Assembly (NCBI RefSeq): GCF_024642105.1
Contig: NZ_JAHEBT010000055.1
Location: forward strand, 1-64,000
DNA length: 64,000 bases
DNA from: Flavobacterium sp.
GTDB taxonomy: Bacteria; Bacteroidota; Bacteroidia; Flavobacteriales; Flavobacteriaceae
Direction: 5' to 3'
In this document: in pieces, positions 1 through 9,390 of the stretch
Layout of the letters: the number at the start of each line of letters is the position of its first letter
Numbering within the stretch: position 1 is the first letter of the stretch
Program-made: the position numbers and the translations under genes
The notes under the pieces: model-generated
The model's database searches: none
Told to the model about the DNA's origin: nothing
What the model saw: only the letters and a program-made list of their open reading frames with translations

Positions 1-207
1 CCTAATCCTATTATATTTCAACATGCGTTGGATTTGGCTCAAGCCCAAAAAGAAAACAGTATTATGATTGGCGATTGTTTGGAAGCCGATGTTCAAGGCG
101 CTTTAGATTTTGGAATTGATGCGGTGTTTTTCAACCCGAATAAAGAAATTAGCCCCAAAGGAATTATTGAAATTAACCATTTGTTAGCACTTAAAAACTA
201 TTTATAA
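1..207 (+). CDS. HAD-family hydrolase, C-terminal end (YjjG-like nucleotidase), partial
   Basis: The reading frame is open from base 1 and stops at 207, so only the last 68 residues are here. They contain the HAD motif IV region (IGDCLEADVQGA) followed by GIDAVFFNP. This matches the end of the YjjG-type pyrimidine nucleotidase/phosphatase branch, where the aspartates bind the catalytic magnesium. The substrate cannot be told from this fragment. The next gene starts two bases after the stop, so the two are probably co-transcribed. Confidence 0.75.
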   Translation, partial: PNPIIFQHALDLAQAQKENSIMIGDCLEADVQGALDFGIDAVFFNPNKEISPKGIIEINHLLALKNYL

Positions 208-209
208 TT

Positions 210-950
210 ATGAGAAAATTAGTATTTGTATTCGTTTTATTTACATCGTTTTGTTTTGGACAAAACATCAATAACTACAGAGCCGTTATTGTTCCCTTAC
301 AATTTGATTTTATTCAGAAAAACAATCAGTACCGTCTTTGCACCTTGTCAAAAATCAATCTTACCAATGCTGGTTTTACTGTTTTTTATGCTAATGAGAT
401 TCTTCCTAAGGAATACAACGATCGATGCGAATTGTTGTATTATGATATTGTGAAAGAAAATGCCTTTTTAGCCACTAAATTTCACATTGAGTTGAAGGAT
501 TGTAGCGGGAATTTAATTTATAAATCGGGAACTAGCTATACCAAAGAAAAAGATACTGAATTGGCCTATTCAAAGGCTTTAGATGGTGCTTTTGAATCTA
601 TTTATAAATTGAATTATAAATACGAAAAAATAGTTATTACTACTCCTGCGGTAGCATTAAAAAATGAAGTTGTTTCGGTTGTTCCAGTTGTTTCGCCTCC
701 AGTTTCAACTGCTGTAATAGAAAAATCGATTTCTAATTTAGTATATGCTCAAGCTACTCCAAATGGGTATCAGTTAGTAGATGCAAGTCCGAAAGTAGTT
801 TATAAATTGTACAAAACTTCTCGTTCAGATTTATACATTGCTACGAAAGGAAATAGTCAAGGAGTGTTTATTCAGAAAGACAATCAATGGTATTTTGATT
901 ATTACGAAAATGAGCAATTAATTTCAGAAAAAGTAGCAGTAAAGTTTTAG
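210..950 (+). CDS. Secreted hypothetical protein
   Basis: This 246-residue protein begins with a signal peptide (MRKLVFVFVLFTSFCFGQ), with likely cleavage near residues 17-18, so it is probably periplasmic or outer-membrane exposed. There is no lipobox. The middle (about 150-175) is a Val/Pro/Ser-rich linker. The last ~65 residues form a separate Tyr/Lys-rich segment with YQLVDASPKVVYKLYKTS and a QWYFDYYEN stretch. I do not recognise a catalytic motif or named family. The gene starts 2 bases after the hydrolase gene, and its stop codon overlaps that of the convergent rarA by a few bases. Confidence 0.7.
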   Translation: MRKLVFVFVLFTSFCFGQNINNYRAVIVPLQFDFIQKNNQYRLCTLSKINLTNAGFTVFYANEILPKEYNDRCELLYYDIVKENAFLATKFHIELKDCSGNLIYKSGTSYTKEKDTELAYSKALDGAFESIYKLNYKYEKIVITTPAVALKNEVVSVVPVVSPPVSTAVIEKSISNLVYAQATPNGYQLVDASPKVVYKLYKTSRSDLYIATKGNSQGVFIQKDNQWYFDYYENEQLISEKVAVKF

Positions 951-2224
951 TATCCGTACTTGTCTTTCCATCTGTTTTTTAAGAATTCGCGAGTGGTATT
1001 TTCTCTAGTATTATTACCTGGCTCATAGAGGGATGTCCCTGCAATTGCTTCGGGTAAAAATTCTTGTTCGGCAAAATTGTTCGCATAATCGTGCGAATAT
1101 TTGTATTCTTCACCATATCCTAAATCTTTCATCAATGGGGTAGGCGCATTGCGTAAATGGATGGGTACGGATAGATCTCCTGTTTGTTTGACCAGTTGCT
1201 GGGCTTTGCCAATGGCTACATAAGACGCATTGCTTTTTGGAGAAGTAGCTAAATACACGGCACATTGACTGAGAATGATTCGGCTTTCAGGATAACCAAT
1301 AGTAGCTACTGCTTGAAAGGTATTGTTCGCCATTATGAAAGCAGTAGGATTGGCATTTCCAATGTCTTCGCTAGCAAGAATGAGCATGCGTCGCGCAATG
1401 AATTTTACATCTTCTCCGCCTTCAATCATTCGGGCTAACCAATATACGGCTCCGTTGGGATCGCTTCCTCGAATGGATTTGATAAAGGCCGAAACAATGT
1501 CGTAATGTTGTTCTCCTGTTTTGTCATACAAAACCGTATTTTGTTGTACTAATTCGAGTACGCGATCGTTGGTGATGAAAATTTCATCTTCATTTGAGGC
1601 GTTTACGACCAGTTCGAAAAGATTTAATAGTTTGCGTCCATCGCCACCAGAAAGTCGTAGTAGCGCTTCTGTTTCGGTTAGATGTATTTTTTTCTCTTTT
1701 AAAACAGTGTCTTTTTGTATTGCTCGGTCTAGCAGGGCTTCCAAGTCTTCTTTGTTAAAAGCATTCAAGGTGTAGACTTGACAACGGGATAATAAAGCAG
1801 GAATGACTTCAAAACTTGGATTTTCGGTAGTAGCTCCAATGAGTGTAATCCAGCCTTTTTCGACTGCAGCCAATAAAGAATCTTGTTGGGACTTACTGAA
1901 TCGATGAATCTCATCAATAAATAAAATGGGATTTTTGGAAGTAAAGAGTCCGCCACTTTGTTTGGCTTTTTCAATAACCTCTCTGATGTCTTTTACTCCA
2001 GAATTAATGGCGCTTAAGGTATAAAAAGGGCGTTTTGATTCTTGAGAAATAATTTGGGCTAGGGTTGTTTTTCCTGTTCCAGGAGGTCCCCAAAAAATCA
2101 ATGACGGGATAATTCCTTTGGCTATTTGCTGCGTCAACGAACCATTAGTACCCACTAGGTGGGATTGACTAATATAGTCTTCTAATTGTTGTGGACGAAT
2201 GCGTTCTGCTAGAGGAGCTTCCAT
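947..2224 (-). CDS. rarA: Replication-associated recombination protein A (RarA/MgsA AAA+ ATPase)
   Basis: RarA is a clamp-loader-like AAA+ ATPase that acts at stalled replication forks. The 425-residue product has the family N-terminus ([11 protein letters not shown]), Walker [10 protein letters not shown] at 46-54, Walker B ILFIDE near 100-105 followed by [10 protein letters not shown], and the sensor-1 segment [11 protein letters not shown]. The C-terminal MgsA tetramerisation part ([36 protein letters not shown]) is complete. The length is normal. It is convergent with the preceding gene and their stop codons overlap at 947-950, leaving no room for a terminator between them. Confidence 0.95.
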   Translation of the reverse strand: MEAPLAERIRPQQLEDYISQSHLVGTNGSLTQQIAKGIIPSLIFWGPPGTGKTTLAQIISQESKRPFYTLSAINSGVKDIREVIEKAKQSGGLFTSKNPILFIDEIHRFSKSQQDSLLAAVEKGWITLIGATTENPSFEVIPALLSRCQVYTLNAFNKEDLEALLDRAIQKDTVLKEKKIHLTETEALLRLSGGDGRKLLNLFELVVNASNEDEIFITNDRVLELVQQNTVLYDKTGEQHYDIVSAFIKSIRGSDPNGAVYWLARMIEGGEDVKFIARRMLILASEDIGNANPTAFIMANNTFQAVATIGYPESRIILSQCAVYLATSPKSNASYVAIGKAQQLVKQTGDLSVPIHLRNAPTPLMKDLGYGEEYKYSHDYANNFAEQEFLPEAIAGTSLYEPGNNTRENTTREFLKNRWKDKYGY

Positions 2225-2237
2225 TTTGTGTTTATGG

Positions 2238-2327
2238 GGTTATTTGTTGATAGGGTTATTTGTTAATAAGGTTATTTGGGGATGTGTTTATTTGTTGATT
2301 CGGTTATTTGTTTATAAGGTTAACTGA
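2238..2327. repeat. Degenerate ~16-base tandem repeat upstream of rarA
   Basis: About six imperfect copies of GGTTATTTGTTnATAn follow each other with a period of 15-17 bases, directly upstream of the rarA start. No ORF is present. The unit resembles the GGTTATC-type heptamers elsewhere in the window but has a longer period. The function is unknown. Confidence 0.7.
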
Positions 2328-2392
2328 ATAGTACGAAGCAACTTTTGCAAATAGTTTTATCACCGCTGATTCGCAGATTTTCTTTACTATCT

Positions 2393-3127
2393 TTAACTTC
2401 TTTGTCTTACTGCTTCGTATAGAAAGGCACCACAAGCAACCGATACATTTAGAGAACCAATCGTTCCAAACATAGGCAATTTTGCTTTTTCGTCTACAAT
2501 TTTCAAAACCGATGGATTGATTCCTCGGTCTTCTGATCCCATGATGATGGCTAGAGGTTCGTTTAATGCAATATCGTAGATGTTTTGTTCTGTTTTTTCA
2601 GTAGCAGCTACGGTTTTGATTCCAGAACCTTGAAGGTAAAAGATAGCATCTTTAATGTGTTCTACTTTACAGATAGGCACATTGAAGACAGCACCAGCAG
2701 ACGTTTTTACGGTGTCTCCATTGACGGGTGCGGAACCTGCTTTTTGAATAATAATACCATTGACTCCAGTGCACTCTGCAGTTCTGATAATCGCACCAAA
2801 ATTACGTGCATCGGAGATTTGGTCCAATATTAAAAACAGCGGTTGTTTCCCTGATTCCATAGTAGAGTCAACTAAATGCTCCAATTCCATGAAACCAATA
2901 GGAGAGATGCTTGCGACAGCACCCTGATGGTTGTTAGGTGTTAAGCGGTTTAGTTTTTCAACTGGAACATAGGAGAAATTAATATTGGCGCGTTTCATGA
3001 CCTTCATTAAATCCTTCATCAGTTCGCCTGCAATTTCTTTTTGAATGAAGACTTTGTCTATTGCAGTTCCTGCTTGTATGGCCTCAATAATGGCGCGTAT
3101 TCCGAATATTATGTTTTCTTTTTCCAT
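2393..3127 (-). CDS. rlmB: 23S rRNA (guanosine-2'-O-)-methyltransferase RlmB (SpoU family)
   Basis: RlmB methylates the 2'-O of a conserved guanosine (G2251 in E. coli) in the peptidyl-transferase region of 23S rRNA, using SAM. The protein has the N-terminal substrate-binding domain (IFGIRAIIEAIQAG) and the SpoU knot motifs DARNFGAIIRTAE, MGSEDRGI and SLNVSVACGAFLYE. I place the start at 3127 (MEKENIIFG). A longer in-frame ATG at 3160 would lie inside the terminator and upstream of the -7 promoter box at 3131-3139, so it cannot be on the transcript. With the chosen start the mRNA has essentially no leader. Confidence 0.93.
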   Translation of the reverse strand: MEKENIIFGIRAIIEAIQAGTAIDKVFIQKEIAGELMKDLMKVMKRANINFSYVPVEKLNRLTPNNHQGAVASISPIGFMELEHLVDSTMESGKQPLFLILDQISDARNFGAIIRTAECTGVNGIIIQKAGSAPVNGDTVKTSAGAVFNVPICKVEHIKDAIFYLQGSGIKTVAATEKTEQNIYDIALNEPLAIIMGSEDRGINPSVLKIVDEKAKLPMFGTIGSLNVSVACGAFLYEAVRQRS

Positions 3128-3130
3128 GCC

Positions 3131-3161
3131 GCAAAGATACAAAAAAAAACCACCAGCCAAA
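3131..3161 (-). promoter_or_regulatory. rlmB promoter, embedded in the susCD terminator
   Basis: On the minus strand a -33 TTTG (3161-3158) is followed after 18 bases by a perfect -7 box TATCTTTGC (3139-3131). The rlmB ATG begins four bases further on, at 3127. The -33 element sits in the loop region of the upstream terminator hairpin. Confidence 0.8.
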
Positions 3162-3175
3162 GGCTGATGGTTTTT
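3141..3175 (-). terminator. Rho-independent terminator of the susC-susD operon
   Basis: Read on the minus strand, CCATCAGCC - TTT - GGCTGGTGG forms a 9-pair stem (one G-U pair) flanked by A and T runs, and ends in about nine T. It begins about 20 bases after the susD stop codon. Confidence 0.85.
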
Positions 3176-3194
3176 AACTATTGTTTGAGAAAAA

Positions 3195-4661
3195 TTAGAA
3201 TTTATCCCAGAATAATTTTGTAGTTAATTCATTTCCACCAATTGCTGTAGTGGCTGCAGTAACGTTTGCGGTGTTTAGCGTTTGCTCTTTAGCTGGATAA
3301 GAATAACGTACAGGAACAGTAGTTAATCCATTATATGCTCCAGCAGGAGCAGCTAATGCAGGATAATCTAATCTTCTGTATGAAGTCCAAGCTTCAAATC
3401 CTCTATTGTAAAGTGCAATCCATGCTTGTTCTCCGATCTTTTGTTTGTAAGTACCTGTAGCAGTTGTATAAGCTACATCAGTTCTTGCTAGATAAGTCGT
3501 AATTTCAGCACTTGTGACACCCCATTGCTCCATTGACGCAGTGATTGCTGCATTATAGTGAGATTGTGCAGTCCCTGATATAGCTGCTCCTTTTTCAACA
3601 GCTTCGGCTAATAGGAATTGTACTTCTGTGTAGTCTAAAAGAGTTCCTGGTAAAGTAGGGTCTTCAATAGTCGCACTCACATGTGAATTACTACTATATG
3701 AATTTCCAGTTCCGTATGTACCACCTTTGTATGTGCCATTAGATGCTAGAGTGAAATATTTTTCTCTTCTTGGATCTGATAAAGTGTTCATTTTGTTTAC
3801 TAATGTATTTGCTGGAACAAAATCATGTCTACCACTTGCAACTAAATCAACATACAATGGATTAGTATTTGGTTGTGTAGATAGGTATTTGAAATTAGCG
3901 TTATCTGAAGCGTTCATTATCACTCCAGCTGTAACTGCAGCTTCAACTTGAGCTTTACCATAAGTAGGTTCTACATCATAAATGTTTACAGCTAAACGTA
4001 AACGCAATGTATTGGCGAATTTTTTCCATTGTGTAACATCACCACCATACACTAAATCAGCACTTCCAAAACTTTCAGCACTAGTAGATAAGTTAGAAAC
4101 ATCTGAAGTTAATCTAGTTATTAAATCTTTGTAGATTGTTTTAGCGTCATCATACACTGGCTGTGGATGATTCTCTAAGTCTAGAGCTTGTGTATAAGGA
4201 ATATTTCCAAATGTATCTACTAATATACTATATGTATATGCAGTTAAGATATCTATTACAGCTAATTTGTTTTTTCTAACTAATTCTTTAGCAGCTTTTT
4301 CTGCAGTAGTACCTACATATACTTCGGCAGATAGAATCGTTTTAGATTCTTTTAAGTCTCTTAATACATCTCTATAAAGTACTGTGAAGTGATTGTCAGG
4401 AATACTTCTAGTTGTTATATTGTATTGACTTTCATCTGGATAGGTCGTTTCTGTCCAATGTTGTGCAAATAATCGAAACACATTATAATTAACAGAAGTG
4501 CTTACCATTTGATCGGCTAAGTTTTTCTGTGCATTTGTGAATAAATACTCTGGTTTCGTTGAAGTAGCTTCTTTTTTTAGTTCATTTAAACCTGTAATAT
4601 CATCTGTACATGATGATATAGACAGTGAAATAAACGTTATGAATAATACTATCTTTTTCAT
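3195..4661 (-). CDS. SusD/RagB-like nutrient-binding outer-membrane lipoprotein (SusD-like_2 type)
   Basis: This is the surface lipoprotein partner of a SusC TonB-dependent transporter. It closes over the barrel and captures the nutrient. The 488-residue protein has a lipoprotein signal with Cys18 (SLSISSC) followed by acidic residues (TDD), the outer-membrane/surface export pattern of Bacteroidota. The helical TPR-like body (KLAVIDILTAYTYSILVDTFGNIPYTQAL) and C-terminal segment (EAWTSYRRLDYPAL) match the SusD-like_2 family. It lies 3 bases downstream of susC and forms its operon partner. The substrate cannot be read from sequence, and no glycosidase or peptidase gene is adjacent, so this is not a classical polysaccharide-utilisation locus. 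Confidence 0.9.
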   Translation of the reverse strand: MKKIVLFITFISLSISSCTDDITGLNELKKEATSTKPEYLFTNAQKNLADQMVSTSVNYNVFRLFAQHWTETTYPDESQYNITTRSIPDNHFTVLYRDVLRDLKESKTILSAEVYVGTTAEKAAKELVRKNKLAVIDILTAYTYSILVDTFGNIPYTQALDLENHPQPVYDDAKTIYKDLITRLTSDVSNLSTSAESFGSADLVYGGDVTQWKKFANTLRLRLAVNIYDVEPTYGKAQVEAAVTAGVIMNASDNANFKYLSTQPNTNPLYVDLVASGRHDFVPANTLVNKMNTLSDPRREKYFTLASNGTYKGGTYGTGNSYSSNSHVSATIEDPTLPGTLLDYTEVQFLLAEAVEKGAAISGTAQSHYNAAITASMEQWGVTSAEITTYLARTDVAYTTATGTYKQKIGEQAWIALYNRGFEAWTSYRRLDYPALAAPAGAYNGLTTVPVRYSYPAKEQTLNTANVTAATTAIGGNELTTKLFWDKF

Positions 4662-4664
4662 AAT

Positions 4665-7600
4665 TTAAAATTTAAATGTTAAGTTACAACCGATATTTCT
4701 AGTTGTTGGTAATGAACCTACAGAGTATCCAGAGGCTAAATTCCCTGAAGCTAAACCACTTTCAGGGTCAGCATCTGGAAGGTTTTTATGGATAATCCAT
4801 AAGTTAGAACCTACTATACTAAATTTCATAGCAGTAAGTTTTAACTTAGAAGTAATAGAACTTGGTAAGTTATATGAAATGTTAACCTCTCTTAATTTAA
4901 TAAATGATGCATCATAAATGAATGCAGCATTAGGTGCTCTTCTATAACCAGAAATATTACCATATTGATTAGGTGATGAAGTTCTAACTGTATTAGGAGT
5001 TCCATTTGCTTGAACACCAGGTAAAATTACCCCTCCGCCATTAGCGATAGTATTACGAACAGGGTTTCCTAATTCATTGTTTCCAGCAGTTACCACAGAA
5101 AGTCCAGTAGCTAACCCATATGATTGGTCAAGCGAGAACATATCTCCCCCTTTTTGCATATCAACCAAGAAACCTAAAGATATATCTTTATAAGTAAAAT
5201 TATTTCGTACCCCTCCTGTCCAGTCTGGAGTAATGTTTCCAATTACATTGTTAGTTGAGGTATTAATTACATAACGACCTAGTGTGCTTACCACTTTTTG
5301 ACCATTTAAATAAGTGTAATCAGTTCCTTTAATAGTTCCGTATGGTTGACCTACTTGAGCATTAATGGTTACACCCCCTTGGAAACTTCCCAATTGTAAA
5401 TTTGAGATTCCTTCAGTTAAACTAATAACTTTATTTTCATTTTTAGCCCAGTTTACAAAAATATCCCAAGAAAAGTCATTTGTTTTTATTGGAGTTAAAT
5501 TTATTTGTACTTCAAGACCTTTATTTTCAATTTCACCAGCATTTACATATCTATTTGAGTAACCAGTTGCTGTAGAATAAGATACTGGGAAAATTTGTCC
5601 AGAACTTAATGTTTTATATGCAGCAACATCAAAACCAATTCTTCTGTTTAAGAATTGCATTTCTAATCCAATTTCTTTTGTACTTGATTTAACAGGTCTT
5701 AAGTTTGGATTGCTTTTTGTTGATGCTACAGAATACATATGTTCTGATTCGTATGAAGTTGTTCTTGGATAAGTATCCACTAATGCTTGTGAAGGTGCTC
5801 CAAGAGGACTTTCAGCTATATTAGCTCTTAATTTACCGAATGATAACCATGGCTTGTCAATAGTTTTGGTAAATACATAACTTGCAGAAAGAGAGTTTGT
5901 GAGTAATGAGTTATTTCCAGCAGGTAATACTGAGAAAGCATCACGTCTTACTGTACCGTCTAAAAATAAGAAATCTTTGTATCCAAAAGAAGCAGATCCA
6001 TAATAAGAGTTTACTCCTGTGTTTATTTCACTATCTAGAGGATACGGTACAGTTGAAGCAGAATTATTCAAACTATAAAGTTCAGGAACTACAAGTCCTC
6101 CTTGTGTTGATGCTAATTCTGAAACAATTCTAGATCTGTTTACAGTACCTCCAGCTATTCCATTAAACGTAAAATTATCGGAAATATTTTTCTTGAAAGT
6201 TAAGAAGAAATCATAGTTTTGCTCTGAAAAATTTCTAGAGTATCTTTGGTAACCTGATCCTTCATCTAATCTGTTGATTCCGAAAGTTCCAGCAGTAGAT
6301 CCGTTAGCTCTTCTTTCTTCACGTAGTTCAGAATATGTGTCTGTAGATACACGACCTGTAGCTGTTACCCAGTCAGCAATTTTGTAATCTAATTTTGCAT
6401 AACCCGTAAAACGGTTTCTTTCGTCAGATTGGTAGTTTTTGTATCTTGTAAAATATGGGTTGTCCCAGTAAATTGGCTGTAAGTCAGTAGGATCTGCCCA
6501 GTTCCAAGTAACGTTTTGACCTCCTGATCTTTCGTAAACTTGTTTTAATTCCTGAACATCAACATTAGTTTGCCACCATTGACGGAATTGTGTCATGATG
6601 TTATCACTATAACCTGTTGAGTTTCTACCTACTGTAGTTTGCGCAGTATAACTAGCAAATGAGGATACTGATAATTTATCAGTTAATTGGTGATTAAATT
6701 TTAAACTTAAACTATTTTTCTTCAATTCAGAATTTGGCATAATACCATTTTGTTTGAAGTTATTAAAGTTTAAAACGAAATTAGATTTATCATTTCCGTC
6801 TTCTAATGAAATTGAGTTATTTACAGAAAGTGGTGATTCAAAAAATGTTATTGGACCATTTTTAGCAGCTACCCATGGAGTTGCTTTACCAAAATTATCA
6901 GAATATGGAGTGAATGCATTCCAGTTATAAACCATTTTGTTTGGATCATAAGCTGCACCATAAGAAGCGTCTTCAGAAGTAGGTACTACTAAGTCATCAA
7001 CACCATCACCATTAATATCTCTTGATAAGAACATTCCTGAAGCGTCTTCGTAATACGGGCCATAACCAGCACCATATTTATCTTGATATTTAATGAAAGT
7101 AGATTTATCGATAGAACCAGTTACTAATTCAGAAGAAACAGTAATTCCTAATCCTTTTTTCGCTTTCCCTTTTTTGGTTGTAATCATTAAAACACCATTT
7201 CCAGCTTGGTATCCGTACAAAGCCGATGCTGCAGCTCCTTTTAATACGTTAATAGTTTCAATGTCGTCTGGATTGATGTCCATTGCGTTGTTACCGTAAT
7301 CGTAAGTAGGTCCTGCTCCAGTAGTTTGAGATCCAGTACTTGAGTTAATGTTAGAGTTATTAACTGGTACACCATCAATTACTACAAGCATTTGATTATT
7401 ACCTGTAAGATTTTTAATACCACGTGATACAATATTAGTAGATCCTCCAAAGTTGTTGTTTCTTCTAATTTGAACACCAGCTACTTTTCCAGAAAGTTCG
7501 TTGAAGAAGTTTCCGCTACCAGCTCCAGAAACAATGTCTGCTCCTTTAATTTCTTGAGTAGCATATCCAAGAGATTTTTTCTCTCTTTTAACTCCAAGAG

Positions 7601-7925
7601 CAGTTGTAACTACTGCTCCTTCTAACTCGATGGCAGCGCTCACTAATTTTACTTTAATAGTAGTTGAACTTGCTTTAACTTCTTGAGTAGTCATCCCAAT
7701 ATAGCTAAATACTAATGTTTGGCTTGGTGCCACTTTGATAGAGTATTTTCCATCAAAATCAGTTTGCGTTCCGGTTTTTGTCCCTTTAACTAATACGCTT
7801 ACGCCCGGTAGAGGTAAACCTGTATTGTCAGAAACAGTACCAGAAACGGCTCTTTCTTGCGCAAAAGTAATTTGCGTCACTAGTGCTACTAACAGCACTA
7901 AGAATCCATTTAATTTTAGTTTCAT
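4665..7925 (-). CDS. SusC/RagA-family TonB-linked outer-membrane transporter
   Basis: This 1086-residue TonB-dependent barrel imports a nutrient captured by the SusD partner. In order it has: a signal peptide (residues 1-22, ending ITFA); a CarboxypepD_reg-like domain (about 25-100, VSGTVSDNTGLPLPGVSV and DFDGKYSI); the plug domain (about 120-235, with MLVVIDGVPVNNSN and LKGAAASALYG); and the beta barrel ending in an aromatic residue (NLTFKF). A calcium-type acidic loop DINGDGVDD lies at 303-311. The 492-base upstream gap holds its regulatory region; I see only a poor -7-like match on the minus strand near 7950-7961. Confidence 0.93.
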   Translation of the reverse strand: MKLKLNGFLVLLVALVTQITFAQERAVSGTVSDNTGLPLPGVSVLVKGTKTGTQTDFDGKYSIKVAPSQTLVFSYIGMTTQEVKASSTTIKVKLVSAAIELEGAVVTTALGVKREKKSLGYATQEIKGADIVSGAGSGNFFNELSGKVAGVQIRRNNNFGGSTNIVSRGIKNLTGNNQMLVVIDGVPVNNSNINSSTGSQTTGAGPTYDYGNNAMDINPDDIETINVLKGAAASALYGYQAGNGVLMITTKKGKAKKGLGITVSSELVTGSIDKSTFIKYQDKYGAGYGPYYEDASGMFLSRDINGDGVDDLVVPTSEDASYGAAYDPNKMVYNWNAFTPYSDNFGKATPWVAAKNGPITFFESPLSVNNSISLEDGNDKSNFVLNFNNFKQNGIMPNSELKKNSLSLKFNHQLTDKLSVSSFASYTAQTTVGRNSTGYSDNIMTQFRQWWQTNVDVQELKQVYERSGGQNVTWNWADPTDLQPIYWDNPYFTRYKNYQSDERNRFTGYAKLDYKIADWVTATGRVSTDTYSELREERRANGSTAGTFGINRLDEGSGYQRYSRNFSEQNYDFFLTFKKNISDNFTFNGIAGGTVNRSRIVSELASTQGGLVVPELYSLNNSASTVPYPLDSEINTGVNSYYGSASFGYKDFLFLDGTVRRDAFSVLPAGNNSLLTNSLSASYVFTKTIDKPWLSFGKLRANIAESPLGAPSQALVDTYPRTTSYESEHMYSVASTKSNPNLRPVKSSTKEIGLEMQFLNRRIGFDVAAYKTLSSGQIFPVSYSTATGYSNRYVNAGEIENKGLEVQINLTPIKTNDFSWDIFVNWAKNENKVISLTEGISNLQLGSFQGGVTINAQVGQPYGTIKGTDYTYLNGQKVVSTLGRYVINTSTNNVIGNITPDWTGGVRNNFTYKDISLGFLVDMQKGGDMFSLDQSYGLATGLSVVTAGNNELGNPVRNTIANGGGVILPGVQANGTPNTVRTSSPNQYGNISGYRRAPNAAFIYDASFIKLREVNISYNLPSSITSKLKLTAMKFSIVGSNLWIIHKNLPDADPESGLASGNLASGYSVGSLPTTRNIGCNLTFKF

Positions 7926-8417
7926 TTTTAAATATTTTGAATTAGTACAGCAAAAATCTTAATAATTTGTTAACATTCCTAATATTTAGAGTTATTTTTT
8001 ATGCGTGCATCTAAAATTTAACATTTTAACATTAGTTATTGTTATTGTTGTATTTTTTGATTTTTTCTTATTTTTCTGGATTTTTATATTCATTAACGTG
8101 TTGATTTTGTTATGTTTTAAGGTTTTTAATTCTTTTTTGTTAGATTGTTTTTAAGTGTGCTAATTTGAATTGTATTTTAAATATAACGCTGATTTAATAT
8201 TGTTTTTTTCTTGCTCTTTAATTTTTTCTTTTATTGGGGAGTGTTTTTTATTGTTTTAGCAGCTTTTATAATGTGGTTTTTATGCTTCAGAAAAATTTGT
8301 TCAACAATTGTCTTGAAAATTAATTAATTAAGGTTTGCAGAGTTGAAAATTATTTATACATTTGCAACCCCGTAAAAAGCGGGAATTTAATATAATAAGA
8401 AATTTTTAGTATTAATT
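7926..8417. other. A/T-rich divergent intergenic region between susC and rpsL
   Basis: This 492-base stretch has no credible gene in either direction. It is very rich in T runs. The right end holds the rpsL promoter (8334-8365) and a short CCCG...CGGG hairpin (about 8368-8383) in the rpsL leader. The left end must carry the susC promoter, which I cannot define with confidence. Confidence 0.7.
8334..8365 (+). promoter_or_regulatory. Promoter of the str operon (rpsL)
   Basis: TTTG at 8334-8337 and TACATTTGC at 8357-8365 are separated by 19 bases, an excellent match to the Bacteroidota housekeeping promoter. The leader is about 50 bases and contains a small G/C hairpin followed by A/T-rich sequence. 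Confidence 0.85.
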
Positions 8418-8801
8418 ATGCCAACAATTCAACAATTAGTAAGAACAGGAAGAACTCAGATAACTAAGAAGAGTAAATCGGTTGCTTTAGATTCTTGTCC
8501 TCAAAGAAGAGGGGTTTGTACGCGTGTTTACACTACTACACCAAAAAAACCAAACTCTGCAATGCGTAAAGTTGCGCGTGTACGTTTGACCAATGGTAAT
8601 GAGGTAAATGCTTACATCCCTGGAGAAGGACACAATTTACAAGAGCACTCGATAGTATTAGTTAGGGGTGGAAGGGTAAAAGATTTACCAGGAGTTAGAT
8701 ATCACATCGTTCGTGGTGCGCTTGATACATCAGGTGTAGCAGGAAGAACGCAAAGAAGATCTAAGTACGGTGCTAAACGCCCAAAAGAAGCAAAAAAGTA
8801 A
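8418..8801 (+). CDS. rpsL: 30S ribosomal protein S12
   Basis: S12 lines the decoding centre of the small subunit. The 127-residue product carries the conserved segments [12 protein letters not shown] and [14 protein letters not shown]. The positions tied to streptomycin resistance in other bacteria are wild type here (Lys43 and Lys88). It is the first gene of the str operon and is followed by a 102-base gap before rpsG. Confidence 0.98.
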
Positions 8802-8871
8802 TTTGAACAAAAAGGTTAGACGTTTAAATATTTAGAAGTTTAGTTTTACTATACCTATATATGTTGTAAAC

Positions 8872-8887
8872 GAATAAGCTTTTATTC
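8872..8887 (+). promoter_or_regulatory. Small hairpin upstream of rpsG
   Basis: GAATAA - GCTT - TTATTC is a perfect 6-pair stem with a 4-base loop, ending 16 bases before the rpsG ATG in the 102-base rpsL-rpsG gap. S7 is the feedback regulator of the str operon in E. coli, so a control role is possible, but the stem is A/T-rich and may be chance. Confidence 0.35.
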
Positions 8888-8903
8888 TAAAAACAAAAAA
8901 GAC

Positions 8904-9380
8904 ATGAGAAAAAGAGCGGCAAAGAAAAGACCACTTTTACCAGATCCAAGGTTTAATGACCAATTGGTAACTCGTTTTGTGAACAACTTAATGTGGGACG
9001 GTAAGAAATCAACAGCTTTTAAAGTTTTTTATGATGCAATTGATATCATTGAAACAAAAAAGCAAGATGCAGAAAAATCATCATTAGAAATTTGGAAAGA
9101 TGCGTTAACTAATGTTATGCCTCACGTAGAAGTACGTAGTCGTAGAGTTGGTGGAGCTACATTTCAAATTCCGATGCAAATTAGACCAGACAGAAAAATT
9201 TCTATGGCAATGAAGTGGTTAATACTTTATTCTAGAAGAAGAAATGAAAAATCGATGGCTCAACGACTAGCTTCAGAATGTTTAGCTGCGGCTAAAGAAG
9301 AAGGAGCAGCTGTTAAGAAAAGAATGGATACTCACAAAATGGCAGAAGCTAACAAAGCATTCTCTCACTTTAGATTTTAA
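8904..9380 (+). CDS. rpsG: 30S ribosomal protein S7
   Basis: S7 nucleates assembly of the 30S head. At 158 residues it has the normal length and the conserved LLPDPRFNDQLVTRFVNNLM start, the RRVGGATFQIPM core and the C-terminal NKAFSHFRF. It is followed after 10 bases by fusA, the usual str-operon order. Confidence 0.98.
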   Translation: MRKRAAKKRPLLPDPRFNDQLVTRFVNNLMWDGKKSTAFKVFYDAIDIIETKKQDAEKSSLEIWKDALTNVMPHVEVRSRRVGGATFQIPMQIRPDRKISMAMKWLILYSRRRNEKSMAQRLASECLAAAKEEGAAVKKRMDTHKMAEANKAFSHFRF

Positions 9381-9390
9381 TTCGTAAGAA

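Noticed and set aside
7950..7961. susC promoter on the minus strand (TAAGATTTTTGC)
   Set aside because: The internal spacing does not fit TAnnTTTG and no TTTG lies at the right distance.
8000..8333. Small RNA or short gene in the susC-rpsL gap
   Set aside because: Only T-rich sequence with no stable hairpin, promoter-terminator pair or conserved frame visible.
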